DNA of 64,000 nt from Ophthalmolycus amberensis (taxonomy: Eukaryota > Chordata > Actinopteri > Perciformes > Zoarcidae). A program made the position numbers and the translations under genes. The notes under the pieces were generated by a model that did no database searches, was not told the origin of the DNA, and saw only the letters and a program-made list of their open reading frames with translations. The stretch's first letter is position 1. Each line of letters begins with the position of its first letter. The stretch lies in contig JAFEUB010001188.1 of the NCBI GenBank assembly GCA_024529925.1, forward strand, positions 186,001-250,000. The letters are read 5' to 3'. This document shows, one piece after another, positions 50,421 through 62,888 of this stretch.

Positions 50421-52155
50421 TAGTCAAATGGCAGCCCGCAAAACCACGGCATGAACATTAGCAAACTGATTAACAAAGTGCAGACATGCCTCTGTTTGGT
50501 TGACGATAAAATAATCCAGCAAGACAGGCATTACCAGGCACCATGCCAATAATGGAGTATCAAAAGACTGACCTTCTGCTGGCTATAACTAAAAAAAGTT
50601 TACAATCTGCAGGCAAAAATTGTTGCTCCACATCCTGCTCCATCAAAGCCTAACTTCCACTGAAACCTACTTCAAGGATTCAACCAAAAATGACCCAATA
50701 GCAGGACAGACCTTTACAGGCCAAAAACACACATCAAAGCACATTTTACAACATGGCCTAATACCTTAACTCTATTGTATGGTAAACATTTTAAAGGGCA
50801 TACCACATTACTTTAGCAATAAACATAAAATACAAAAACATTTTAACAATATAAAATGGCTGTTACACACTTTCTCGACAAGAGTTAGAGATGAGGTAAT
50901 AAGGGCCACTCTAGCATCTACAACTTTACATGCTGTTTGATGTGCTGCAGCTGAACCTTTTAACTGGTGTTAGCAGTGCACCTTTACCTTGTGAATGGGG
51001 GTTTGATCAACGTTCAAAAAGCAAAGGAGCAGAACAGTGTGTTCATGTTTGTTAGGTTGATAAGAAGGAGACTTCAGCAGGAAAACTACTGTAGGTTGTT
51101 GTTCAGAGTCTGAGGCTCTCTTGGCTGTTGGCCAGTGATAAAATGGTGACATTACTGCTTTACAATTAAATGTTGGACTATTTCTCTGAAATGCATTATA
51201 TTAAACATTGTTTAAAAAAAAAGAAGTTTTGTCCACCCCTGTTTGAAACCATTTCATATTATATAGATATTATATGAAAAATAATATCCAAAACACAACA
51301 TAAAATATGTTTATGAATCCTATTTTATAGTCGGGTAGAGTACACACGTACTCGCAAGAACAGTGCTGACACAGCAGAGGCTCAGGTCAGAGGAAATGTC
51401 CTTTGTACCTCTGCGACAATATCAAACCCCATTCATTATTTAGCATATCCTACATTCGTGTGTGTGTGTGTGTGTGTGCTATTTTGTAAATTCCATTTCT
51501 GCAGCTTAATCATGGGAGAGAGAATGTTACAGCTCCTCGTACAACAAAACTCAGCTTACTGTAATTATTCCGTTAGTGCAACACATTTCCCTTTAAGGTA
51601 AATGCTCGGTCCTGTGAGTGTAATAGCCTTTTTTCTTATTAATGCAAAGTGCTGTAACAAAGTTTGCCTCTCAGGAGGCAGTGGAGCATTTTTGGCCCCA
51701 GAAATTGGAAATGAGAGTGGAGAGCTACATTCTCTTATTGACAGGAAGAGAAAAGAAGAAGAAAAAAGCACTTCTAATGTTCAGAAGTTCAGTTTGTTCA
51801 GTGGTTGTTCTGTTTCACACAGGTTTTGTTTGGAGGTCTCCACTGTCTGGCGCAATATAACTTTGTGGAGATGCTTCCACACCACGGACCTGACAACCCT
51901 CTCGTCAGAGAGAACATCGTTTGTGGACGAATTCTCTATAATTATTGTTTATGTTCAACATTTTCCATTGTTCAATGCCAACTCATCAGTATCATCCGAT
52001 TCGTATACACATTTATGACAGAACGTGTGGAAATGCAGTTTGAAAGGATATTTATCTGGCAGGACAGATCTGACAAAAGAGTCTATTATGTAGCATCCTG
52101 GGGAACTGTAGGATCCAGGGTGTCACATCCTCTGCTGCTGCAATTTTGAGCCTTT
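50421..52155. other. Intergenic stretch, no gene recognised
   Basis: Mostly unique-looking AT-rich sequence with a (GT)n at 51461-51478. Open frames around 51.6-52.1 kb overlap one another and show no domain. Confidence 0.5.
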
Positions 52156-52162
52156 TATTTTA

Positions 52163-52615
52163 AGGGCCTTTTCAAACCTGAAAGTCTGAAGTCAGGGTCA
52201 CTTTTTCATTACATTGTATACATTTGATCCAATAAGTTCTGGGTTCACACCAGCGCTGTGTTCACCTCCGTCGGTGATGCTGGGCCATATACACTCTTCT
52301 CCACTGTAATGATGCACATCCCATTGACACGATGTAGATCCAGTACATCCAGCTCGACCTGATGCTGACACTGGCCAGCCAGAACTTCCTCTAACTGATC
52401 TGAAAAGTCTGAACCGTTCAAAAAATACTTTCACACTAGAAACAAACCTAGACTATGGTTAAATTTGATCCGGACCAAGATCACCTCTTATCTGCAGACC
52501 AAGGTTCGGCCTTTTGGTCCCGGTTGGGGAGGTTTCCCACCTGTAAGTTTGGTTTGGATCAAACGGAAAAGTCCGAAAGTTTGGACCAGAAAAGCTGTGT
52601 GTGAAAGGCCCCTGA
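52163..52615. mobile_element. MITE-like element with inverted ends
   Basis: The left end aagggccttttcaaacctga and the right end (reverse strand) caggggcctttcacacac are imperfect inverted repeats. Between them are 'pulled' phrases such as tttgatccggaccaag and tttggtttggatcaaac, typical of fish hAT-like MITEs. No coding capacity. Target duplication not resolved. Confidence 0.55.
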
Positions 52616-54245
52616 ATGTGTGTCAGTATCCCAGCTTTGTGAAATCTCAATGCTAGACCTCACTTTGAAATTCTTTATTTCTAAAATATCTGCGAATGTC
52701 GCATATGTTTCCCTCAAGGTTAGAGAAACGATCGTGTTTAATACATAAATACAGTCAAGGTGTCAGTCTGTGATGCAAACTTTTGATTGTTAAAGTCAGA
52801 CGTGCTACACATGCTGCCATTCACCATCATAGGAGTGTAGCAACAAGCATGACTAACCCGTGATTGGTCTCACTAGAGTCCCAACAGAGTAAGACCCTTG
52901 TGTGTCCCAGCAGGGGCCACAAACCTGGACACGGTAAAATGATCAAATGAGGACTGGGCATGACATTGCGCTGTTGATAGCACCCTTCCCATACAGTAGA
53001 GTAAGCCAGCTGACACATACACTTGTGAAATTCCATCACCAAACCAGGCACCCAGCCTCTGTTTTTGATTTGGTTTGTCCCCATGGCACACAGACAAACT
53101 GCTGTGTATGCTGTTTGCTCAGTGGAGCGTGCCAACACACACACACACATACACACACACTCTTACAGTGGCCACTGACCATGCAATGTCTCCTCACTGC
53201 CCGGAGTGTTTGGATGTACCCAACCGAATCATCCTGGACCTAAAAGAAGCATTGCTGTTCACAGGAGTAAATGATTGGATTGTCTGAGTGTAGTGGCGCC
53301 CAAATCCCATTTAACCGCAACCAGCTGGAGTGGATGGGTGCAGAGCTCCCTCAAACTCTGACTGTCATCGCCAGAGGTGGCGGTGGGAGACAAATCTGTT
53401 TAATATACTCTCCACGGATCTCTGAAGAGGAATTGGAGAACCAAAGGCTCTTCTCACCATGGGAGGAGAGGGTGGGGAGGATACAGATTAAGTAACGGTT
53501 GATTCATTTTACTCTTCTGCTGACAACGTTTCAGGAGAAGGTGGACTAAAAGGCAAGACGATATTGCTCTTATACATTCACATTACATGGAAAATGTGTT
53601 TCATCCCGTAGCAGGCGCTGAAGAAAAGAAGGGCCTCGAATGAACAATTTCACACAATTCACTTACAAAAACCTCCTTCGAAAACACTTTTTTTATGAGC
53701 GTGAAATGGCGGATTGTTATGTGCCCGGACCAGGAGCTTCTTCTACAGTACCTTTTTTTTTAAGACCCAGAAGAGCCGAGGAAGATGGGGAGGAACACGG
53801 GCCTTTTAAATGTTGGTTTTGGCATGCTGTTACAAGTAGCAGGAAGTCAAGTTTATCAGACTTTACAAGAGCACTCTGTCAGCCAAGAGTTAAAGAAGAG
53901 ATCTTCATATTTATTGTGCCTGGAAGGCTGAAGGCTAACAGCTGCGCCGTCTTAGAGCTCCATATGGAAAAAATAATGCAGTGATTACTGTATAACAAGA
54001 TATCAAATTGACAATGGGTAACACGTTAACCCATCCGCCATTTGGATTTATAAGCATTATAAAACGTTAAATGAACAAAGGCACTATAAAGCCAACACAA
54101 GACAATTTAGTGGCCTTAATGTACAGTTAATTAACGTACAGTATAAAGACCTGTTTTATATTCATACGACTGCATTTCATTGATTATCTCTTCATACACA
54201 AGTGCCCAGAAGGAGTTACAGTAATACTTGTGTAGTTATACATAT
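52616..54245. other. Intergenic stretch, no gene recognised
   Basis: Includes a (CA)n at 53134-53160. No supported exon. Confidence 0.5.
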
Positions 54246-54249
54246 GACA

Positions 54250-54760
54250 AGGATATACCATAGACTGAATATAAGTAGTGGACGCAGTTGTCGTGATGTC
54301 ACCCATTGGTTTGTGGACTTCAGTTACAACGCCTTGAGCTTGCTGTCCGTCGCCATCCTGTTTCTTTTGCAACCGATGAACGGTAGTGACCATATTTGAA
54401 TTGAGGAGGAGTGACGTAGAGACGTTATATGCATGGCTCTGGTAGTGGTAGCGACCTGTCAATCACAAGGTAGCCCCGCCCTAAAGCATACCCTGCTTTA
54501 TGGTCTGTGTGACTCTAAATGGACCATAATGTACTAAATGAACATCATGCTGTATTGAAGAAGAATTGGAACTAGAGATTGAGACCATGAACTCATGTTT
54601 ACAATGTTTACTGAGGTAATAAATCAAGAGAGAAGTAGAGTCATTTTCTCATAGACTTCTATACAATCTGACTTCTGTTCGCCCCCTTGATGACCAGCAG
54701 AGAGAATGCAAGTTTAAGGCACTTCTGCATCGGCTTCACTTTTTAGAAGCGGAGGTCGCT
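54250..54760 (+). repeat. Interspersed repeat family A, copy 2
   Basis: The same ordered landmarks as copy 1 at 28.58 kb: catagactgaatataagtag, ccattggtttgtgga, agtgaccatatttgaattga, gcgacctgtcaatcaca, cgccctaaagcatac and ggaccataatgtactaaatg, with a longer 3' part (gcttcactttttagaagcgg). No coding capacity. Confidence 0.85.
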
Positions 54761-57700
54761 CCCTGGTATGTTTTAGCAAGTAAGCAGGAAGAAGCTGGTG
54801 GGGTATGAGGAATGGAAGGAGGACGGAAATAAGAAATGAAAGAGAGTATTGTACTTTTATGCAAAGATATTTACTTAACTGCTCACCAGCGCTCGCAATC
54901 AAGATTTAAATATTTTAAATCACTGCTTTTCTTTCCTGCAGGAGATTGTGCGTGCATGTGAATGAGAGAGAGAAAGAGATTGCCTGGGATAGATTAACAT
55001 TTGAAGCCATTATCTGCATCTTAATAACAACTGCTTGATTTCCAATAAGATGCCACCGAGCAGAAAATCAGTGATCATACTCGCTCTCTTTCTCCTTACG
55101 TAAAAAAATAAATGAAAATAAATGAAACATTTTCTCAGCTCAGAGAGAGAACAAAACAGGGAGAGACGGGAAAAGAGAGGGAGCAAGACGAAAGATGATG
55201 GACGGCAGGATAAGGCCACGGAGGCCAAAGAAACATTAGAAAGATGTTGAGGCATTTGTCAAGCTGTTTGAAGAATAAGAATTACTTACCCCCCCCCCCC
55301 AAACACACACACAAGGGCATCTCGGCAGTGCCCAGGAAGCAGCTCCAAAAAATGAAATTCCTTGACCTCAGCAGTTACCCTGAACACCAAATAAATAAGA
55401 CCTTTACCATCGCTGTTTTAAATTCCAATCAATCAAATAAATAAAAACAATCAAATAAGTGTCCCTTTAATAAAGTGTGGTGTTAGTGCTCTGACTTGGC
55501 TGAAAAAAAATCAATAACCACCTCAATGAAGGAGCCAAAACCAACTGACATCTCAATTAGTAAAGCAAAAGGCAAAAAAAATAACTTGGCTTCAGGGTAC
55601 CAACACTCCACATGGGTGCTTAAACAAGCCATTTGATAATTGGAGCACAGATGGTGTGTAACATAGCTACAAGTCCATCAGCAGCCTGGGAGGACAGCTT
55701 TCTACGCTGAGAAACAAATTCGATCCGCAGCCAGGTCTACTGGAATGTAATTTGGCAACTGGCACAGAGAGCAAATCTAGTTCTCAAACTTGTTTCCAGC
55801 AAACTAAGCTTCAAGCTCAGCAAATCACACTCTCTGCCAGAGAAAACATTCTTTCTTGACACAGGCTGTGTCATTTGATGCACGTCAAAACAGCCGCCCC
55901 TATTATTTTCAATGTCAACCCACGCGCCAGCGAAGAGGCGCCGCTGTCCTATTTTCCAGCTTTGATGGCGGTCAACACTCCAGGAAAGCAGCGTGTTTTT
56001 TACACCACTGTAGCTACTGTACCGTGCTTCTCATGTCAAGAGATAGCATGTCTTCTTCTGTTGGCCTGTAGTTGTCACAATGGAGGAGGAGAATATCTGA
56101 TGCTAAACCAAAGTATTGGACAAATTACAATTTTGACCTGATGAAGAAAAGTTGAGGCATCACCAAAGTCATTAGGATACAATGCTCTGAAACCCATGAA
56201 TGTCTGTACAAACATTTGTGCCATTTCATACAGTAAATGAGATATTTCATGGGATAAGTGAAAACTCTGACCTGCTGATGGCCCTTTATTTAAAGTCAGG
56301 GGATCCACAAAGTCAGAAGGATTCAACCTCTGGAGAACATGAATCTCTGTATGTGATTTCAATCCAATTCATCTAATAGTTATAGATATTTTAGTCTGTA
56401 TCAAAGTGGTAGAACGACCAAAGCTGTCATCCCTAGAGCCATGCTGCTGGAATGGCTAAATAACTGGTCCACATTGGTGATAGTCAAGATATCGTCACCT
56501 TTAGTCCGTATAGTATTGATCAACGAGTCTGCCCCCAAACTGGCAGTGTATGATAACTGGACTGGGCCAACACACTATCTGTTCCTATGGGTCAGGGACA
56601 ATACCATAGTGATTGCGAGGGAAAGCGAAAGCGGTTCACTAAAAATGAACCCACTGACCCTTCGGTAGCTTTGTGCTAATGAGCATTCTTTCTTCTACCT
56701 CCTTTTTCCTGCCATGACCGGAAGTAAATGGCACCATATTGCCCCGTCATGAGCGCCATATAAACACATGAACTTTAAAGTAAAATGTTGTGTTTTGGTA
56801 CATCGCTGACTTTCTTTCTTCCTACATGGCTGTCTGCTCTTTGCCCACCAGGATGATAAAGCTATGATTCTCCTCTGATCTCTCTTCAGAAATGTTGGTG
56901 TACTGGGGGTCAGGGGTCAGCTACTGAACAGGTATTCAGGGGTTCAGCGTTTTGTTCAAGGTCTCCTCTGAAGGGAGGGAAAGCAATGAACCCAGATCCG
57001 TTGTATTTGTTATTAATCATTCTTACTTTGAGTCTTTTGCTGCCTGGTGAGCAGCCTGTTGCACACCTGTTAAAGGCACTCTATAAATACACTTTCCTTA
57101 ACTTGACTTGAAAAACAGACTGTGCAAACAAACAGTAGAGCTGATGTCCTCAGAGCCTTGACGATCAATCATACCTGGGGCCACTGGTCGCCATGGAAAC
57201 TCTATCCTCATAAGGAATTGGCAAAGCTTAAAGAAGAGAAAATCAAAAGCAAGGTGGAGAGGAACAGAAACGAACCTACGGAACGAGTGGCGAAAGGCTG
57301 AAAGGAAAGTGTGTGTGTGTGTGAGAGGCACACTAGATAGTCTAATACAATATCCAAATGAAAGGAAACAGTATATACTAGTTATATGATGAGGTATTTG
57401 ACTGCCTAAACCCACCAGAACAGCTTCTATCGCACTTTGAATTCTACATGTGATTAGAGCTCTGAAATGCCACCATTTGCTTTGATGATAATGGTGGAAA
57501 GTACTTCTTCGCATCTCCCGTTAGTCCACAAATCGGTTGTTAGCTGGTGGCTGAGATGGTCATGATTCCACTTTGTTTTCATGCTCCTCAAACCCTTCAG
57601 TCCCCACTTATGCCAAGTGGATGAGAGCAAGGCTGCTGTGGAGAAGTGGTGTAACGGGCCATCATTGATCTGTAATCCGCACGAATCCCCCAAAAATCCC

Positions 57701-58832
57701 ACGGCAAAAATCCGTGATCAGGGCATCTCTAAAAGTTCTATTTGCTCCCTTTGATCCAATCAGAGCCGTGCGTTTTGTCATCTGTTGCGCCCCTAACCGT
57801 GTTGGTTTGTGCTGTCGGAGAGAATAATTAATTGATACATGAAAGTGATGGTTTTCTAGTTGAAACGACCCTCCGTGAATTCTTGCACAGCCACTCATGG
57901 TCCCCAGAAGATGAATCCTACAGACCAATGAGTAATGCATGTACTTGACTACGATCTGGAGATGTACCGTGTGCAGTTTTCTCTCTGTAGCAAGCAGTTG
58001 TTATTTAGGAACTAGTATTTTCATCTCAGATTATATCCAGTGATTATTACATGTTTACCTGTGACTAAACCAAAAAAAGAAAAGAGTGTTCTTGAAAAGC
58101 CCAATAACAGGGTGTTCAAACTGCCAGCAACACAACCAGCAAGTCCTTTCATCTCCTACAGGGGTGGGTGACCAGAGCTGTCTTCACACGGCTTCACACT
58201 GACACAAAGCCAAATCTACCCTGGCTAAGATTTAGCATGAATATCATTTTCAGTCAAAAGGAGAGATGAGCACTGAGCCACCTCTCTACCAAACAAAACA
58301 GCCCAAGCAGAACCACATTTATTCATGATGAATGAATGCGGGTGCAAAATGGCACTCGTAACAAAAACATTGCCTCACCTTTGCACAAGATTTGCTTTTG
58401 TAATCATTGAGGCGAGCGGTGCTGAAATCCTTTACGGATTTCTTTGAAGTGCAATTGTGGAAATGAATGATGTGCGTATCTGGTATTCTTAACTGTTTTA
58501 ATCAGAGCCAAGATGATGAAACCTAGCAAATGTGTTGAGAGTCAACAAACTCGTTTCCACTGGCAAGGGACAGCAGATTTCTGAGATTCCATGTTTAATT
58601 ACCAGAGTTATGTTGTCTCATTGTTGTATTTGTTGTGCTTTAAAGCGCCAAAAAAAAGAGAGAAAAAGACAAGACACACGAAAATAACAAGTCATTATAC
58701 TTCAGGATTAAGCTTTAGAATCAGCTTTGACTTTCAGTTTATTTTTACTCAATGTTCCCGAATTGGTGTCTCACCAAATGGCGTAAGAAGGACACAACAA
58801 TTAGCAAGTCATTTTGCGTACATTAAGCATTA
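54761..58832. other. Intergenic stretch, no gene recognised
   Basis: A C-run lies at 55288-55300. A LINE/SINE-type tail at 57050-57112 (aaggcactctataaatacac, then cttaacttgacttga) marks a short retroelement fragment. Open frames have no domain. Confidence 0.5.
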
Positions 58833-59882
58833 AGGCAAGGCAAGGCAAGGCAAGTTTATTTGTATAGCACATTTCAACAACAAGGTAATTCAAAGTGCTT
58901 CACATAAAACCATTAAAAGCATCAAAACATAAGGCAAAAGAAAAGGAGATTTAAAAACAATTAAAGAAACAGTGTAAGAAATAAAATTCAGTAGTAAAAT
59001 GCAGAAATGCAGGAAATTGATTAATATATTAATTGAATGTGGTTCAATTAAAGGCAGCAGCAAACAGAAAGGTCTTCAATCTTGATTTAAATGAGCTGAG
59101 GGTCTCAGCAGACCTGCAGCTTTCTGGGACTTTGTTCCAGATATGTGGAGCAGAAAAACTGAATGCTGCTTCTCCATGTTTAGTTCTGACTCTGGGAACA
59201 GAAAGTAGACCGGTCCCAGACGACCTGAGGGGTCGGGATGGTTCATAAGGTAGCAGCAGATCAGAGATGTATTTTGGCCCAAAACCATTCAGTGCTTTGT
59301 AAACCAACAGCAGGATTGTAAAGTCAATTCTTTGTTGGACAGGAAGCCAGTGCAAAGACCTCAGAACTGGAGTGATGTGATCCACCCTCCTGGTCTTAGT
59401 GAGGACTCGAGCTGCAGCGTTCTGAATCAGCTGCAGCTTTCTGACGGACTTTTTACAGAGACCTGTAAACACACCGTTACAGTAGTCCAGTCTGCTGAAG
59501 ATAAATGCATGGACAAGTTTTTCCAAATCCTGTTGAGACATAAGTCCTCTAATCCTTGATATATTCTTCAGGTGATAAGTAGGCTGATTTTGTAATTGTC
59601 TTGATATGGCTGTTCAGGTTGAGGTCTGAATCCATAACTACACCTAGATTTCTGGCTTGGTTTGTGGGTTTTAACATCAGTGACTGAAGCTGAGCGGTGA
59701 TTTTCAATTGTTCGTCCTTAGGTACCAAAAACAATTACTTCTGTTTTATCTTTGTTTAATTGAAGAAAATTCTGGCACATCCAGTTGTTGATTTGTTCAA
59801 TGCAGTTACCCAGCCCTTGTATGGGATTATAGTCCCCTGGTGACATAGTTATGTAGATTTGTGTGTCGTCTGCATAATTATG
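58833..59882 (-). mobile_element. 5'-truncated copy of the nested L2 family, almost identical to 37.58-38.63 kb
   Basis: On the minus strand it begins mid-reverse-transcriptase just after motif C and ends with the same 3' UTR and a (caagg)n tail at 58833-58854. Over ~1.04 kb it matches 37585-38625 with only a handful of differences, including an inserted A near 59721 and a small indel near 59579, which break the frame. The C-terminal ~165 residues (59541-59044) remain open and differ from the other copy at only a couple of sites. Confidence 0.93.
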
Positions 59883-60435
59883 CAGGAACGTATGCGGCCA
59901 TTATTGGAGCAAAACCTTTCTGCAAATATGCGTGGAGAGTTGTGTAACTGTATCTCCATCTGTGTGTGCGTAATCAGGTTTGTAAATGTGTAAAACAGTC
60001 TCCAAGTCTGTATTGAGGTTTGTAAATGTATAGAATAATCTGTAAATGTGTACTTAGATATTGTTGGCTTAAAAGTCTAATATTTTCTTCTAAGGAGCTG
60101 GAATTACAGACGAGTCATCAGTTACAACTTAACTAAACTCCTGTCGTGGCAGAAATCAGCAAATGTGTGTGTTGATTTGTCCTTACCTCTCTGTCCTCAC
60201 TGTGTGTTAGTAGCAACACAGCCTACATAGAACCAGTCGGCGGTAGTACCCAGTACATTTTTGAGCGTGATATTGCTGGTCTGCATAGCCATATAAATAC
60301 GTACACGCTGAATTGTACACCAGCCAGATTTTATTATATATCGTCTGTCATACTGATGTAGGCAGGTTCTAACTGACTTCATGCGTGGAGACTCTTCAAG
60401 TCTCAGGTAGCTAGTTAGCTTTGTTCACACATACT

Positions 60436-60477
60436 GTACTCCCATTGGTTTGTGGACTGCCGTTTTGAAGCTTGAAG
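60436..60477 (+). repeat. Interspersed repeat family A, copy 3, left piece
   Basis: cccattggtttgtggactgc and cgttttgaagctt match the early part of copies 1 and 2. The copy breaks off here and resumes at 60959 after an L2 fragment. Confidence 0.75.
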
Positions 60478-60499
60478 CTCAATTACTTATTACTTATAA

Positions 60500-60958
60500 G
60501 TATTAAAGCTTATTACTCACATTACTATTTCATATTACCGATACCATTAATGCACATTATTGACCTGCTTCTTCACCAGAGTCTCTGTGCTTTCTCGCCT
60601 CACAGGTTCCTGTGTATCCGGGTTTACCTGGACCAGGTGTTGCCTCCTGTCGTGGTTGTGTCATACATTGAATGTGCTGTAATTACATTGAATGTGTTGT
60701 AATTCACTATCCTGTTCTACACATGACATCATTGCACTTCTGTCCATCCTGGGAGAGGGATCCCTCCTCTATTGCTCTCCCACAGGTTTCTTCCTCTTTC
60801 CTCCCCGTTAAAGGGGTTTTTTGGGGAGTTTTTCCTGTTCTGATGTGAGGGTTCCGGGACAAGAGGATGTCACATGTGTACATATTGTAAAGCCCTCTGA
60901 GGCAAATTTGTAATTTGTGATTTTGGGCTATACAAAAATAAATTGAATTGAATTGAAT
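60500..60958 (+). mobile_element. 3' fragment of the long L2 family, nested in a family-A repeat
   Basis: It matches the reverse complement of 33242-33690 across its length (tgcacattattgacctgctt, gagagggatccctcctctat, taaaggggttttttggggag, tgtaaagccctctgaggcaa) and ends with a (aattg)n pentamer tail. About 450 bp survive; it is the 3' UTR only. Confidence 0.92.
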
Positions 60959-61215
60959 AGTTTGGAGACTTCGCCCTCACCATCTTGGATTAAGGCCGTC
61001 GCTATGTTCTTCTTTTTGCAACCAATGAACCGAAGTTACCATATTTGGAATGCAGAAGGGTGACAAAGACACGACCTATATGGCTCTGGTAGCGGCAGCG
61101 ACCTGTCAATCACATTAAGCCCGCCCTAAAGCATACTCCTCTTTGTGGTCTACTTGACTCTAGAATGGACCATCATTTACTCAATGAACATCATGCTGTA
61201 TTGAAGAAGGCAGTA
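60959..61215 (+). repeat. Interspersed repeat family A, copy 3, right piece
   Basis: It resumes with gttaccatatttggaatgca, gcgacctgtcaatcaca, cccgccctaaagcatactc and aatgaacatcatgctgtatt in family order. Confidence 0.8.
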
Positions 61216-61768
61216 GCTGCATCAAAATAGCTGTCTGCCGAGCGCTGAGCTCGTATTGACTTCATCGCCGATGCTAGACGCTCAAGAGTCGAGTTTGTGT
61301 TCTAGTTTGTTGAGTTGTGTTAAGCAGCAATTATACCGAGATTCTAATTAACTGAAGACAAAACTTGTTCCTACTGTGCGTAGGTCATCAACCATTGAAA
61401 ATATACAATTTGTAGCATCTCTGCCACAGCAGAACAGTTGCAAAATGAATGCAAAAAGATTGTAAAAAAAAGAAATGATAAGTTGTAACTGATGACTTGT
61501 CCGTATTTCCAGCTCTTGGAGCAAAATACTTTCCAGCCACTAATCTTATTTAACACATTTCCAGATTTTTCTACACTTTTACAGATCTGATTACACACAC
61601 TCACATATTCTGAATACACCTTTTGCAGATTGCTAGACACATTCACAAATCTTAATTCCCTTTTAAAGATTCTTTTACACATTTATAAATCTGATAACTC
61701 AGACACAGATACCATTACACAACTCGCCACACACATTTTGCAAATACGACAATAATGGCCCCATAAGA

Positions 61769-62849
61769 ACACTGTTCTTGCTTTTTTTTTGCGTGTCATT
61801 TGCACTTCATGTAAACTGTACTGACTACCAGGTAAACACATCTGCGTAACTATGAAACGCTTTGAGCGAGCGAGGTAGTATAGAATGTGAGAGTGACTGC
61901 TTTTCGTTGGCAGGTGGGGCGGTGGATGGCTCAAACAAACCTAACTGTGGCCTTTACCGTTGTTCTGTTGCCGAAACAAAACTACGATGACACACTAAAT
62001 GCCTAAAATGTGTTATAACGACACGCCCAAATGTCTGGACATGTCGTGCAGCTTATATTCGTTCCCATGACATCGGGCTGGCCTGCAGCATTAACAGCTG
62101 AAAAAGCATAACTCCATGAGCATAAAATACACAATTTGTCTGCTTGACAGTGTCTGCCTGTATAACGACACTGTATAGAAATAATTGGAATCAGTCGCAC
62201 TGCTCGCGGTCCAGTTTGGCCCTTTTGACACTAAACCAAATCATAAATAAAACGCAACCAAGTCTGAACATGTGCTCCGTCTGTCTTAAAGCTGTGTTCA
62301 AAGTACGAGAGGACACGCTCACAACATGCAACAGATGCACATAAGAACAGCTGTGCATGTCCAATCAGGCGGTCGTCTCTCAGTTGCACAACGGGGACGG
62401 TCTTAGCTGATTTCCTTAACATCATCAAGCACTTTATGCAATGAGTTCATTACACCGAGCACTCGAGCAAACGCTGTGTGAATCGTGTGTGTGTGTGTGT
62501 GTGCAGACTTGTGAGCGAACGTAATGTCTGAGTTTCCGTGGGCATGCGTTTGTGTTTGTGTATGCATGTGTTTGCTTATTTGACATGCCGCAATCAGACA
62601 GAATTAAGCACGAGGAGACAGACAATGGGACATTTAATTTAGGAAGCGATGTGACTGTGAGTGTGTACGTTTGGTTGCGTGTGTGTGTGTATGCGTGCGT
62701 GCGTGTGCGCATGGATACTCCTGTGATTGTTGTAGATGGGTAGCAGGGGGGTCATTATACTGTGGAAAACATCTGCGTTGTTGCTCTTTTTTTTCTTTTT
62801 TCTCTTCATTTCCAATTATGATAATCACTGTAGACACACGCAGACGCAT

Positions 62850-62888
<39 letters not shown>

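Larger units (their letters stand above)
59890..61768. mobile_element. Foldback-type element with ~250-290 bp imperfect inverted arms
   Basis: The left arm (59892-60145) and the reverse complement of the right arm (61475-61760) share ggccattattg, gagttgtgtaa, repeated gtaaatgtgtaaaa-type units and gtcatcagttacaactta, in the same order. The arms consist partly of ~33-bp tandem units. The interior holds a family-A repeat split by an L2 3' fragment. No transposase was seen. Confidence 0.75.

Noticed and set aside
53640..53984. A 114-residue frame with EREMADCYVPGPGASS considered as an exon
   Set aside because: No splice context, no domain and no matching neighbour exon.
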